64,000 nt of DNA. Origin: Hysterangium stoloniferum. Lineage: Eukaryota; Basidiomycota; Agaricomycetes; Hysterangiales; Hysterangiaceae. The stretch spans positions 62,001 to 126,000 of the forward strand of contig WHVD01000196.1 in NCBI GenBank assembly GCA_015178975.1, written 5' to 3'. Shown one piece after another: positions 45,782-58,457 of this stretch (positions are counted from its first letter, which is position 1; each line of letters starts with the position of its first letter). A program made the position numbers and the translations under genes. Under the pieces are notes generated by a model, which worked only from the letters and a program-made list of their open reading frames with translations, was not told the origin of the DNA and made no database searches.

Positions 45782-48328
45782 ATGTCCACGATGAATATTC
45801 TGTATCTACTCCTGCTCCACTTTTCTGTTATTAAGCCTTTTCTGGCTGTGGCCTTTCGAGGTGAAAGATCTGCAGTCAACTCCCGCGACACCAGTGTTAT
45901 TGCGCAACCTTTCGTTGATTTCCAGGTCGTACAACCTCTGCCCCTGCCATCTGACGTTAAACAATGCACTGTGCAGCTCCTAGAGTAAGCTTCCAAGTAT
46001 GGCTGTTTCCCAGCTTCTGACGCGTAAAACAGACGTAATTTTGCAAATTCGTTTGGAAAGTTAGTCTTGATTTACTTTTCATGGCATCTTCTCAAATTCA
46101 TATGAATATATCAGTCCCGAGGTTATACAGTATATGTGCGTGAACTTCCCCGGAACGTGTGCAGATAAATAATATCTACATCTAGACCACCAACTGACTG
46201 TGGTACTCCCGGAACGTGGGCTGGTATAAGCCTTAACTGGACCGCTACCTCCAATGGTGTTAGTATGCATTTATTCAGTTGCATCATTGTGAACATGACA
46301 GACGTACATTTAGACCCAATTTGATAGACTCAGCGCTATATCTTTTCATAACGTGGAAAGTGAGTGCTGTCGTAGGTCAAGATGTTGACACCAAGCTTAC
46401 CCTTTCCAGTCTGGCGAACTTCCACCCCGGAGCCATCCCAGGGATTAGGAATCATTTGGACATATTTGAAAGATGTTTCACGATACATGCCTCTTTTTGC
46501 CAAGCCCGGGACGTTGATTCTTGACCTCAACAATATTGTGGACCCAACTCTAGGACTGGATGGAGAATACGACGGTATGTGTTGCGCATCTCCACAATCT
46601 GACCCGAAATGATTAGTTCATTTCCGTATAGTTCGTCTAAGTGCGACATTTTTTGCATCAGATGCGAAGCACCCACCTACAAAGTCATCTGACGCAATTA
46701 TCCCCATCTCAAATCTTTCACCAGATATGGCGAACTATGTTTCTGTCCCACCTGCGTTTTCGGCGAGTGTGCTTGTCTATTGCCTCTCTTTGTTTTTAAT
46801 AGCATTTTATATAGCTAAATCAAACCTTCCCAATAAACACCGTGGAGGCATACGCTGAATTGTATGCCAGTGGGAACGGTAACGAAGAGTTCTGGGTACG
46901 TTGCCGTTGTCAAAATTCTTGGCATACCACTTATCACTGGTTAAATTAGTACTTCAATGTTGCAGACCAATTCTTCGGCGATCTTCCGCCAGACTTTGCA
47001 TTTCCGAGAGGCCCTTTTCGAGAAGTACGCCTTCTGGTAGATGGCCAAGTGGCTGGGGTTGCCTATCCTTACGCCGTATTCTTTACAGGTGATAGCCAAC
47101 TTCTGTCCATGATCCTCATAATCTCATAGGTGGTCACATGAATAGGTGCTATCGTGCCACCTGCTTGGCGGTAAGTTACTAACCGTTGGTAGTAATTTAT
47201 AGGTACTGAACACTCTCTAGCCCAATCACGTCTTACGGCGCACTGGACCTCCCAACATACTATATTGATCTTACACCTTTCGTGCCTATTTTAGCTGACG
47301 GCCTTCCACATAACCTTGCTCTTGACGTTGTTTCAGGCGAGAGCAACCACACAATCAACGATAACTGGTGAGGTCGATATCAGATAGTTTTTTAAGGACC
47401 CGTTATAATTCTTCATTAGGTTTGTTTCGGGCAATGTCCAGGTAAAAACACTCAAATCCACACCCTACGAGGGAAACTAATTGATACGTTCCCCTGGATA
47501 GGTGATCACCGATCCTTCTGGAAAACAAACCACAGGGAAAATAACAAAATACGACGTGACACCATTTGGTACTTCATCCGCTCACGCATCATCTGCGTCG
47601 AACGGAGATATTAATATTACTGTCGACGCCACCCGATCGCTCAGAATCGAGTCTGACATCGTAAGCGGCAGCGGCAAGGAGACTCGCGTTGTCTGGCAGC
47701 AAGAATTATTGTACTCCAACACACAATTCTACCTGGACAACTTTAACACGCAAAATGTGATCCAGTCAAGCAAAGGGACTTCGTTATCTACACACAACGG
47801 TGTTCCGGTAGTATCTGACATCTTCGATTTTCCCGTGGAAATCGATTTCACCGCTGTGAGCAATGGATGTAAGGTTAAATTTTTTTTTGTGTCTTTGCCG
47901 TCAATTGACTTGGTTGTCTCTATAGTTGTCTGCTTTTTCGATCATTCATACCACCGCGAGCTATTACCCAGTCCCCTAATTACAGGGACAACTATTCAGG
48001 AGCGCCAGCTTGCCAGTGCGTTTACTCACATCGTCTTTGATGCCTGGTTACTAGGTTGACTATATCTACAGACGGTTCCCTCATCACTCTCCCGAGTGGG
48101 TCTAGGACGGGGCAAGGATCGAACAACAATACATTTACTTATGTGGATCTGCGGGGAAATTCGTTTACTCGAAAGGTTAACGCGTCTAGCAATGTGATTT
48201 TGCTAGACCAGCAAGGCGGAAATCTCTCTCCTATACATAACCCCCATTCTGTTTCGCTGTCGCCTAACAAGGAAAGCTGGGCGGCAAGACTGCTTGGGGG
48301 TAAGAAAGACGTACACATTCCTTCTTAA
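45782..48328 (+). CDS. Secreted PNGase A-like peptide-N-glycosidase
   Basis: Family of acidic glycoamidases that cut N-glycans from glycopeptides. The N-terminus MSTMNILYLLLLHFSVIKPF then LAVAF is a signal peptide. Segments matching the family run in order: CTVQLLE, RNFANSFG, CGTPGTWAGISLNWTATSNG, WRTSTPEPSQGLGIIWTYLK, LGLDGEYDG, VEAYAELYASGNGNEEFW, GPFREVRLLVDGQVAGVAYP, PITSYGALDLPTYYIDLTPF, NDNWFVSGNVQVITDPSG, FTAVSNGF, DHSYHRELLPSP. At least ten introns are needed, including a small exon of 28 bases near 46032. The acceptor near 48073 is uncertain (two choices). It ends GGKKDVHIPS. Several NxT/S sites are present, consistent with secretion. Confidence 0.85.
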
Positions 48329-48521
48329 GTTCAGATTTCTCGGGAAATACGAAGTCCAGGAATTAGATATGTTCTGTAATCTCAAACTTTTTTTTGGACA
48401 AAATCTATGAAATCAAAATTTATTCGTAAGTCGTGTTGAGACGACAAGTCGGTTTCGATCGACAGGTATATAATAAATCAATATATGATACTGACGGGAG
48501 TGGAATAGTCCCGTTCATTGT

Positions 48522-51500
48522 TTAGAACAAACCCACTACCTTTCCAGTTTCGTCTAACCCCACTTCCCAGAATCCTGGCCTTAATTACTACGAGTCAGCA
48601 AATCTATGCAACTATCGACGAGCGTTCCCATCTCTTACCTTGTCCCAAGACCGGGCATGGTCTGCATATCACCTAGCAGAGGGTATAAGAAACCAGCGCC
48701 GGCGGAAAGCCGAACGGCACGGATAGGAATGGTAAAACCTATCAAATGTGAATTAACAGGCGCAAGTAGGTAGGTAAAAACACCTACCTGTGGGCGCGCC
48801 TTTTAGTGACGGGTTGTGGCTAAAGCTATACTGAGTTTTGGCGACACAGACTGTTAATTTCAAGTCAGTAAAGGCAAAAAATGTAACGTGGCATGCATCG
48901 AACTTGGCAGTTTATCGTAACCCTGCTTAGTGTATAGTTCCACCTGCTTGCGCGCCAACTCGCTGAGTTCGATCCCATCTGCACGATAAATCTCCTTGGC
49001 AATGGCCGTTATTTTATCTTCGATCGAAGTTTCCAAGCTATACAAGAATTTAAAGTTTGAAGGACCTTCGCAAACTTCGACCACGGCTTTCGCGAGGTTA
49101 AGAGCACCTGCGCCGCCTTGTGCCCAATGATTACTGATAACGGCAGCGTCTGCACCAGCGGCAAGAGCTTCTTGGCGAATAAGATCCAATTCTGCGGTTG
49201 TGTCCGTCCTGCCGAATGGGTGAGCCGAGAAGAACATTCAACAACGTAAAAACTAACGAGAACTGGTTAATGGCTACGACGACCTTTATGCCGAATTTAC
49301 GCGAGTTCTCAATATGCCTGGCCAGGTTTTTGATACCTTCTTTCAGAGTCACAAGATCCTCCTTGACATAGCTTTCATGAAGAGCCTTTCCGGGAGTGAC
49401 ATCTGGGGCACCGCCATGCATCTTTAGGGCACGTGTAGTGGCAACAATGACCACAGCGTTAGGCTTAAGTCCACTGACGCGGCATTTAATATTGCAGAAC
49501 TTTTCCATTCCCATATCAGCCCCAAATCCGCCTTCGGTGAGGACATAGCCTTGACGATCAGAAGAGTCACCTTCTTCTGTCCCAGCTAACTTTAGAGCTA
49601 CGCGATCTGCTAGAATGGAAGAATTTCCATGGGCAATATTGGCAAATGGTCCAGCGTGTACGAACACCGGTGTTCCCTAAGGTATATTGAGTGTCTAATT
49701 AATGTTGTTGAGAAGCCATACACACCTCTAATGTCTGCATCAAATTTGGCTTGATCGCATCCTTCATGAGAACGGCCAAAGCACCGCCAACGCCAATATC
49801 ATCAGCGGTGATGGGATCTCCCTGCTTGCTCGTCGCAACAACCATAGCACCAAGTCTCAATAATAATGAAAGTTAAAAGCCAATTATTAATCTTTCGTCA
49901 GTCCATTTACCTTTCTCTCATATCAGCAAGACTATTGCTCAGTGCGAGTACTGCCATGCACTCGCTCGCAACAGAGATGTCAAACCCTGCATCGCGTTCG
50001 TGACCTTTTTCTGTGGGATTTTGTCCAATGGATATCTTGCGTAGGAATCGATCATTTACATCAAGCACTCGGTTCCATGTGATAGTCTCAGGATCGACAT
50101 CAAGACGCGCAAACCGCTTGATCTCCGCTGGGGTCAGGTCATCTGGGTTAGTTTTCGTGATTCCTAACTTCTGCAGGCGCTTGAACATCAAAGGGGCAAA
50201 GGTACGAGACCCTTTCTTCCCAGGAACGAGCCTGCTATAAAGGGCCTTATCCGTCTGGGTGGCTTCGTGGAACATCCTTGCATCTAGTGCAGCAGCTGGG
50301 CAGGACATTTTAGTGACATTAAACTCTGACGTGGAATATAAATACCTAGAAGATTATTTGCAGCGGTCACGGCATGGATATCTCCAGTGAGATGTAAGTT
50401 AAACTTATGGCCGACATTCAACATTTGTCTCTAATGGAAAGTTTGATGAACTTACTTCATCCATGGGGATGACCTGACTGTAACCACCCCCAGCAGCACC
50501 ACCTTTGATACCGAAAGTGGGTCCTTGACTAGGCTGCCTGACGCATGCGAATGATGGGCGGCCAAGATGAGCTCCAATGGCTTGAGCCAGACCAATTGTT
50601 GTTGTGGACTTGCCCTCTCCAAGTGGAGTTGGAGTTATGCTACAAAAAAAGCCTTTCAGAATAGAAAATTCTCAGTTGCATTTATATTTACCCAGATATC
50701 ACAATGTATTTCCCATCTTTGCGGTGTTCCAGCCGCTTCAACACACTGAGCTCAACTTTTGCTTTGTACTTGCCGTAACTTTCAAGCTCATTGGGACGCA
50801 AGCCTAATTCCATGGCCAGTTCGGCAACTGGCTTTGGTACTTGAGCTTGAGCTATCTCAATGTCGCTAGTGACATGTGCCGTTGAGCATGTACACGATGC
50901 TATAACACAATACTCATACCTGGGCACTTTGGGCAATATATCCAGCTTTAAAGGTCGAACACGGCACTCTCGAGATTTTTCAAATACATTCTCAGCGCTT
51001 TTCAGAGTGTTCACCATAAGCATGGCGACGGTCATGGGACCGACACCTCCTGGAACGGGGGTGATATGTGACGCAGTTAACACTGCAGAGTTAAAATCTA
51101 CATCGCCAACCAGACGCTGACCCGTCTTTTTTGTTGCATCTGATAAGGTTGCTTGACCATTTTAAAATCAATAAGAATAACAACTTGTCCTACCTGGGAT
51201 GTAATTTGTTCCAACGTCAATAACAATGGCACCAGGTTTAAGCCAATCTCCTTTAATCAGCTGGGGTTTGCCGATTGCAGCAACGAGGATATCAGCGCCT
51301 TTAACCTGGGTCAAAAAAGGCTGGATAGTAAATGTAATAATTTGGCAATAATGCGCTTAAACGAACAATGCTTTGTAAGTCCTTGGTCCGACTGTGGCAT
51401 TGGGTTACAGTTGCGTCTCTTTTACGAAGCATAGCCGCCACTGGACTGCCTACAATGTCGCTACGACCTAAAACAACAGCATTGGCACCTGCGATCGATG

Positions 51501-52179
51501 CGCCAGTAGACTCGATCAGACTAATAACGCCTGCTGGAGTGCAAGGGTTAAATAGCGGCGATGACGCTCTTGATGATAAATGTCCAATGTTGTACGCATG
51601 AAAACTATTCTGGTTTAGGTAAAAGAACAGTGATGACTAAGGAATAAACTTACCCATCGACATCTTTTTCAGGACTAATAGCTTCAGTCACGATCCTCTC
51701 CTGCTCAGCAGTGACATGAGGGCCCAATGGCAGCTGCACTAAGATACCACTGATCGTCTCATCATCATTGAGGGACTTCACAGTCTTGACAATTTCATCC
51801 ACGGTTGCGTCCTCGAGGAGATTCACGTGCTTGAACTTTACACCCACTTCTTCGGCTGCTTTTGCCTTCATGCGTACATAAACCGATGAATCGGGACGTG
51901 CGCCTGCCTGAACTATGGCAAGCTGAGGTTCGAAGCGCGGAAATTGTTCTCTAAGCTTCTTGATGCGGTCTGCAACACCATCACGAACAGACCTTCAGAG
52001 CAATAGTATGAGGTGAAATATGGACGAAGGATGAGGAAAACAAACTTGGCTATGGCCGTTCCATCAATTATTTGAGCGTTGGACGAAGCACTCATTGAGC
52101 GTAATTCCCAAGATCGAATTAATCTATACGGTGGATGAAGAGCGAAGACGCAAGAGAATGGCCGTCTCAGCGCTAACAT
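48522..52179 (-). CDS. MIS1: C1-tetrahydrofolate synthase (trifunctional)
   Basis: Carries out three folate steps: methylene-THF dehydrogenase, methenyl-THF cyclohydrolase and formate-THF ligase. The first ATG (52179) gives [20 protein letters not shown], a mitochondrial-type presequence. A second ATG at about 52095 ([17 protein letters not shown]) begins like cytosolic isoforms. Dehydrogenase/cyclohydrolase part: [58 protein letters not shown]. Ligase part: [67 protein letters not shown], and near the end [38 protein letters not shown] with TAA at 48522-48524. About ten introns. Length of about 950 aa is normal. Confidence 0.95.
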
Positions 52180-52948
52180 TCCACTCAGTAGTGACGGTCA
52201 CGTCTTTTATTTGGAAGAACTTAGTAGTTGTTTAACATAGCAGAGGGGTTCAGGCTAATCAGAGCCAAGTCGCAGCCAATAACAAAGGTACAAGACGAGT
52301 GTGTAGTTTGTGTCGTGTAGGCGCAGACAGAGGTTAGTATTTTAAGTAAATATAGGAGGTAATGCCTCAGAGGTTTTGATTTGAGCAAAAGCCTTGGATG
52401 AGTTATTCAATGTCGATGAAATGTTCATGCATCACATCGGATTATATCATATGCAGATCATATGTGGTCCTACATATATGACTTACCTTCCATGCACATC
52501 AAATACCTTGCTCAATCTTTGCTCAATCCAGTACACACGTGTTTTACGACCTTTTTTTGTGCACAAAATGCAGTTTGTGGCGAGGCGAAGAAATAGCCCT
52601 CTGTCACGGCCGACTGATCCCGTGTCGGAGTTTGGCTTCAACATTCCCGAAGTAGCGAATGACCTCCATTCTGCCGGCCAGGCCGAAAGGCTGTGTGATA
52701 GCAGTCTCTGCTGGGTGAGCCTGCTACCAGGAATCATTATTATTATTATCATTATTTCCAGTACTTATTCAACTAGATTGTCTGAAAATTGTATCTGCTA
52801 TATGGCCGATTGTATTTTATCTCGAAATGCTTGAGAGCCTATTCTTTTGGTACAGATAGGATTCTAGGCAATGCTTATGTAAGACAGCAGTTCCTGAAGT
52901 TCAAGTCACGTGCTTTAACGCGAGCTACTTTCTTGTCGCCTCCAGCTC
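52180..52948. other. Divergent promoter region
   Basis: Between C1-THF synthase and the Ser/Pro-rich gene. An ATT microsatellite lies at about 52735-52755. Short ORFs here show no support. Confidence 0.35.
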
Positions 52949-55900
52949 ATGGCATCTGGCAGCTCTCCACACATTCATTCACCCTTGGACTCGGATTCCG
53001 ACTCAGACATTGAGCCCAATGCTCATGGATCCCATTTATTTTGGGGAAACCTCAAAACGCCAGAGAAGTCTCGCTACATCGACCCCCCTCAAACTGTTAT
53101 TAGACCTCACACGGCATCGCCGATTAGACATAGCCCTCAATTATCCAAAGACCTGTCATTGAACGAGCCAGAGATGTCAGAGATATCTAGTGTTCCCCAA
53201 ATGACACAAGTCGGTGCGTGATATATCCTTGTTGCCTGGCTAATCCTTATCTCTCAAGAATTTACAATTAGATGCTGTCTCAAATGTCATCGGGAGAGAT
53301 ACACCCTACGGTCTAGATGATAAATCAACTAATGTGGTATCCTACGATGTCACTCCCGAGGAAGTCAATTCGGGTAAGTATTTTTTCCCCTTCTCAAGCC
53401 AATTTGTTTATCGCCCATCCTAGATATCGAGGAGCGACTTGTCGACTCCATTTTGTCTGAAGCTACACCTCCTCCACTACCCACAGTTGTAGCTACTTCT
53501 GATATTGAGATGGAAGTGTTGCCAGCTTTGGATCCATCGTCTTATTCCCCCCATCAAAAAGACTTCGAAACGCCCACTACTCAACACAATACAATTCTAT
53601 CTAGGGATGATACGAAAGCAGGCTGTGTCTCTGATGAACATTGGAAGTCAAAGATATCGGACATCTCTGACCTTATCACGCTTAAGAACCCGCCACCCAT
53701 CAATGCACCATCCCATATTATTACACGGTCATCGATGACGACACTAGAATCACTATCTATTGCGCCATTAATATCGTCACCACTCCCGTACGTTGATGAT
53801 TTGCTCTCGACGAGGCCCAGCATCCCAAAGACTCAGACTTCACCCTTATTGGATGAAACCGCGTCTTGTCCAAGCACAGAAGCAATCATCACAGAAAGCT
53901 CGGACAGTCGGGATGGATCTGGAAGTCATTCACTCCTAGAACCCCCAATAACACCTGTTAGTTGTTCCCCTTTTTCGCCAATTGACAAACCTGGGCTAAG
54001 TATCTGGCAGCATAGCGGAAACGCTCCAGAGGGATCAGCGAAAATAAAAACGGGTACAGACATTTCTCACGACGCACGCTTTCCTACTTCCACACCAAAG
54101 AAGGCCTCTTCTGGTTCAGTATCATTGGCGGAAACGCGAAAGCGGTCCCCAAATAAAGGGAAGGGCATAGTGGATAATGTCGACTTCCGCGTTCCCGTTA
54201 GCAGCTCTGCGGGCAGTCCTCTCAAAGATGCCGATTCGGATCAGCTGCTTAAGAAAGAGCGACGGACCAAAGCAAGGCGGGAAATGGAGCGCGCTAGGCA
54301 GCAGTTGTTATCTCTTAGTCCAGCTTCCACGGGTTTGTTGAATTTACTCGTCTCTCCTACTCGTGAGAGTCCTGAGCGATTATCACCTCAACACGGACCA
54401 GAAAGTTCCATTTCGGAGATACTTTTTGAACCTGCTCAAGCTGGGAACGCTGGACGAGTTCCAGTTGTAGCATCGTCTCTACCACGTTCACCGGGAAGCC
54501 CATTGCGACTAACTTCTCCTGGGCCTGTTTCCCTTGACGATTCACCGCGAACACCGGCTCGCCCTGTTGTCGCCTCTGTGCATGCCATGCCATCACCTCA
54601 TTCCGCACTCAACGATCTAGAACTTTCTCCTGCCCGAAAGGCCCCTCCGTTACTATCTCCCACGAAACAGGTGAAGTTCCCAGAAGTATCTGTAGTTCTT
54701 CCCCGGATTCGAGTTGTTGCCCGATCTCCCACTAAGGAACAGATGTCACCGCCTCCGAAAGCCATAACAGTTGCCTCAGGTTCCACAATGAATGCCCCGC
54801 TCCCTTCAACTTCGTTGACAATACCGACGCCTCGAGCAAATCAGCTACCTTTCCCTTTAGTTTTAGATAAATCAAGCCCTGGTATTGACCCTGTGTCATC
54901 CTCTACTCAGCCGAGTACATCTACAGCGTCTCAGCAAACAACATCGACCCTACGGCAACCTTCGTCGATAACCGTTAATAAGCCTTCGAGGCTACAGAAA
55001 CCTTATTCTCGCCTTGGGCAGGCGCCATCGAGATTACCTTTGGCATCATCTTTACGCCGTACTACTCCATCTGACAGCATGGGGGCTCACTCTAAAAATA
55101 CCCCTGCAGTTTCTGATCGGCCACAGTCAACGTCTAGTTTGGTGGTTCGTTTGTTTCCTGTCAATTCTTTTTGCTGAGTACTAAACTACATTCTTTTTAC
55201 TAGCCGTCCCGGATTCCATCTCCGGTTAAACGACGCGCACCTAGCAATAATCCTTCGTCAACTTCAACTTCTCCTCTCCCAGAAGCTGTAGAAACTGGGC
55301 AGCTGGTCAATTCACACAAAAGGAAACGGCAAGCAGGAGAGTCATCGGATGGTGAATTCGATGAACCGCCCGTTAAGCGATCCATTGTTGTCCAGCCAGG
55401 GGTTAAGAAGGTACACCAGACAGGACGTGTTACGAACGGGCTGACCAGTAAATTCTCACCTGTTCGTCCATTTGCAAGTCCGGTTCGTCGACCACGTCCT
55501 CTCAACGTCGTTCAAATCAGGCCAGTCATACCAGGCACTCTGCGCCATTTCGAAACCACAAGAAGCACGCGTCGTGATTTGCTTCATGATCAGGCAGAAA
55601 CTTGCGATGTCCAGCCTCGAGCCGTCTCCGAAGATTCTCCAAGTGCTATTGACTCTGGTAGAGATGACGCTTTCGCGATGGGCAGTGTTTCGCAGTCACA
55701 GCTTACTGATGGGGAAGCTTCGTCCTCCCCCAAGGATTCAAACCATCCAGAATTAAGGCGAACAAGTCGGGTTCGTAGGATTCAGGCACCTGACATATTT
55801 TCAACAGCCACCTCTAGTGCTAAGCGCGAACGTATTGCTCTCAAAACACGCAACGCAGGCATGGTGCAGCGGGTAGCTACGACGTCTAGAGGTCCCTCTT

Positions 55901-56661
55901 CGAGATCCTCTACTCGCTCAGCAACGCCTTTGGAAGAGTTCCCCACTAACCCGAGGCTTCTACAGACGCTCACGGATGCCAACACATTGCGCAATCAGAC
56001 TTACGTAGCCACGCTTGAACGATCAATCATACGGAAGCCTGGACCACGTCCTCCCAGTCCAACGACCAAGGTGAGAACGACACTGGAAAAATCCAAAGAA
56101 GAGCGATCGAAAGAGCGGGAGAGGCGGGCAGAACGCCGTCGCCGACGAGATCAAGGTAGTAATGTGACCGATGGGACGGACTTGGATGATATGGACGTGC
56201 CTTCTTCGCCTACTCCAAGTGGCTTACTGGACAACGGCGCTATAAACAAACATGCTAGAGCTCCAGGGGACGACGAAGACTACGTAAGTCCAGAACGATC
56301 TCCGAAAGCAAGTAAGTTGGATCCGACAAAAATGGTTAAAACCGTGAAATGGGATCGTAGTCTCTCTAGAAATTTATGTCAGCTAGAGATAGACGCGTCA
56401 GCCGTGAAACATGACAATACGACGAGGGAGGTGAATCGGAAAGGCTGCCTTGCTCGCGTATGTGTCTTCACTACTTGTCTCTTCCTTTCTACTTTTTAAT
56501 ACGCTTGTCAGTCTCTTCGTTTAGATCCGCTCGGTAATATCCCAGAGGCCACCGCTCCTCTTGAAGACATGGAAAAGCCCCACGTCGTTGTCACGCGTTT
56601 CGTTTACGATGACGACATTGAGGAGCTACCACCTCGCGCCGCCAAAAAGAAGAAATCGTAA
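52949..56661 (+). CDS. Very large Ser/Pro-rich protein of unknown function
   Basis: Starts MASGSSPHIHSPLDSDSDSD. Exons join through VPQMTQVGA to DAVSNVIGRDTPYGLDDKST, then DIEERLVDSILSEAT into a 1.7 kb exon, and further exons to the end, DDDIEELPPRAAKKKKS with TAA at 56659-56661. Total length is roughly 1,120 residues, nearly all low-complexity and disordered. There are dozens of SP/TP sites, a basic helix-like KKERRTKARREMERARQQL, HKRKRQAG and KKVH nuclear signals, and an Arg/Glu-rich helix KSKEERSKERERRAERRRRR. The only folded-looking part is TNPRLLQTLTDANTLRNQTY. A nuclear CDK target is plausible. I do not recognise a family. Confidence 0.7.
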
Positions 56662-56870
56662 CGGTCTCCCATTTGACGACTGCTTTATTTTATTGTTGTT
56701 TGCACACCGCATTGTCGCACACATTCCTTTTTCATTCTTACATCTGCAACACTGGTTTCTTTGGATACATCATGCAAATTACATGAAATGCCGATATTGT
56801 TATCGTTGAAGGAACGATGTTTCTATGTGAATTGTATATGTCAGACGTACCATTCCTCTAATATACCATC

Positions 56871-58053
56871 TCAAGCCTTTGGCGTCCGGTAGTTCAGGAC
56901 AGCAGTTGCTTGATTCACTGGGAGTAAGAGGACGTCCGCAATGTTCACATGGGGAGCTCGGGAAGCGGCCCATGCGATTTCTTCTGCAATGTCATCGCTC
57001 GACACTAACGTTTCTTTAAGATGTGAACTCCATATATGCAGCACTTTGACTTACATGGTGTTAAGCCTTCGTATACCTTGTCAGCAGCTGCTTTATCACC
57101 ACGGAATCGAACAATAGAGAACTCTAAAAAATACCACTAAGTTTAAGTTGATGAAAAGAATGATCGGGGTTGGACACACCCGTTTCGACCATGCCTGCGG
57201 GTTCAGAGTTTATGAGGGCAATATTTCAGCACGTATCGTTAAAACTTGCCAGGCAATATTTGAGTGACCCGGATCGGTGTAGCGACTAGCTCTCGACGCA
57301 ATACCCCATTGAATGCGTCCACACTTTTTGTACATGGATCATCTGGTGAAAAACCACTAGAATGTCTGCTTACGCATGCTTTGTGGCACAATAAATTGAA
57401 CCTCCTGCGTAGGGCTCAATGCCTGCAATAGACCCTAGATTAATAATGTGGCCGGCATTACGTTCCTTGAAGTCTGTGATTTCGTTTTGTCAAGACATGA
57501 CGCTGCGGAAGAAAACTCCTGCTCACGTCTGACAAGGAGTTGACTCATTGAAATGAGCCCCATGACGTTAGTGGAGAACATGGCATCGATGTCAGCCTCT
57601 GCAATATCGCCGACTCGATCCACGCCATAAACAAAGCCAGCATTGTTAACTCGTATCGTGTGTCAGGCGATGCACTTCGAACGAATTGGAAGACATGAGT
57701 ACTTAATATATCAACATCACGGAGCGCAGCAGGAATTTTATCCCAAAGGGTGTTGACTGCTTGTCGATCGCTGACATCAAGGACGACTGTCGCAAATTGG
57801 CCCCCAGCATTAAGGCCACCTTCTCGGTGGGCCGTTATACAAGCCTCCTTTACGGAGGCGAGGGCCTCTGCACGTCTAGCCAGGAGAATCACGTTGGATC
57901 CAGCCTTGGCGAAGAGAAGGGCTGTGGACTGTTCAGATCCATTAATGTTAGAAAATGGGACAAATATTGGCCCTTTACCCTTCCGATGCCTGCACTGGCA
58001 CCCGTTAACATGACCGTTTTCCCAGCCAAACGAGAACTACTGAAAATCGACAT
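56871..58053 (-). CDS. Short-chain dehydrogenase/reductase (YMR226C/3-hydroxy acid type)
   Basis: NADP-dependent oxidoreductase of the family that oxidises L-allo-threonine, serine and 3-hydroxy acids. ATG at 58053 starts [20 protein letters not shown], and TGASAGIG is the nucleotide-binding loop. Then [84 protein letters not shown] (catalytic Ser and YxxxK: Y-C-A-T-K), [17 protein letters not shown] and LNYRTPKA with TGA at 56871. Seven or so introns. An upstream exon from 58173 could add MLLGLRVLPRPPSLSRSSKG, a basic stretch that would work as a mitochondrial presequence; I kept the shorter start. Confidence 0.88.
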
Positions 58054-58457
58054 GCTGGTATCATAAGCATTAATGAAATGAAAGGCAAATATAAGCGCAT
58101 ACCTGTGAAATACGCCTTTTGAAGACCTGGATAAGCTTGGAGGACGTGGTAGGACTCTCAATCCGAGGAGCATCCATGAATAATTCTCATCGCGCAATCT
58201 CGGAAGTTGAGCTAACGGGCCGTGTCGGCACGATAACCTAGCGTGGAATGACATCACTTGTATTCTGTGAGCGCGTCGTATTGTGACTGTTGTGACATTG
58301 CACGTATTTGCAACAGCAAACTGAATGGTGTCCCTGATATTCATTAGCCAACCAAACAAACAAGATATATAATTCTTTGCTTTTTTTTATTAAGATATTA
58401 CATAATACGTATCTAATATCTATTCTAGTTCCGTGTATCTTGCATACCGATTCCAAA

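Noticed and set aside
58173-58173. Upstream ATG for the SDR gene
   Set aside because: It can be spliced in frame and gives a basic leader, but I could not confirm it; kept as an alternative in the gene entry.
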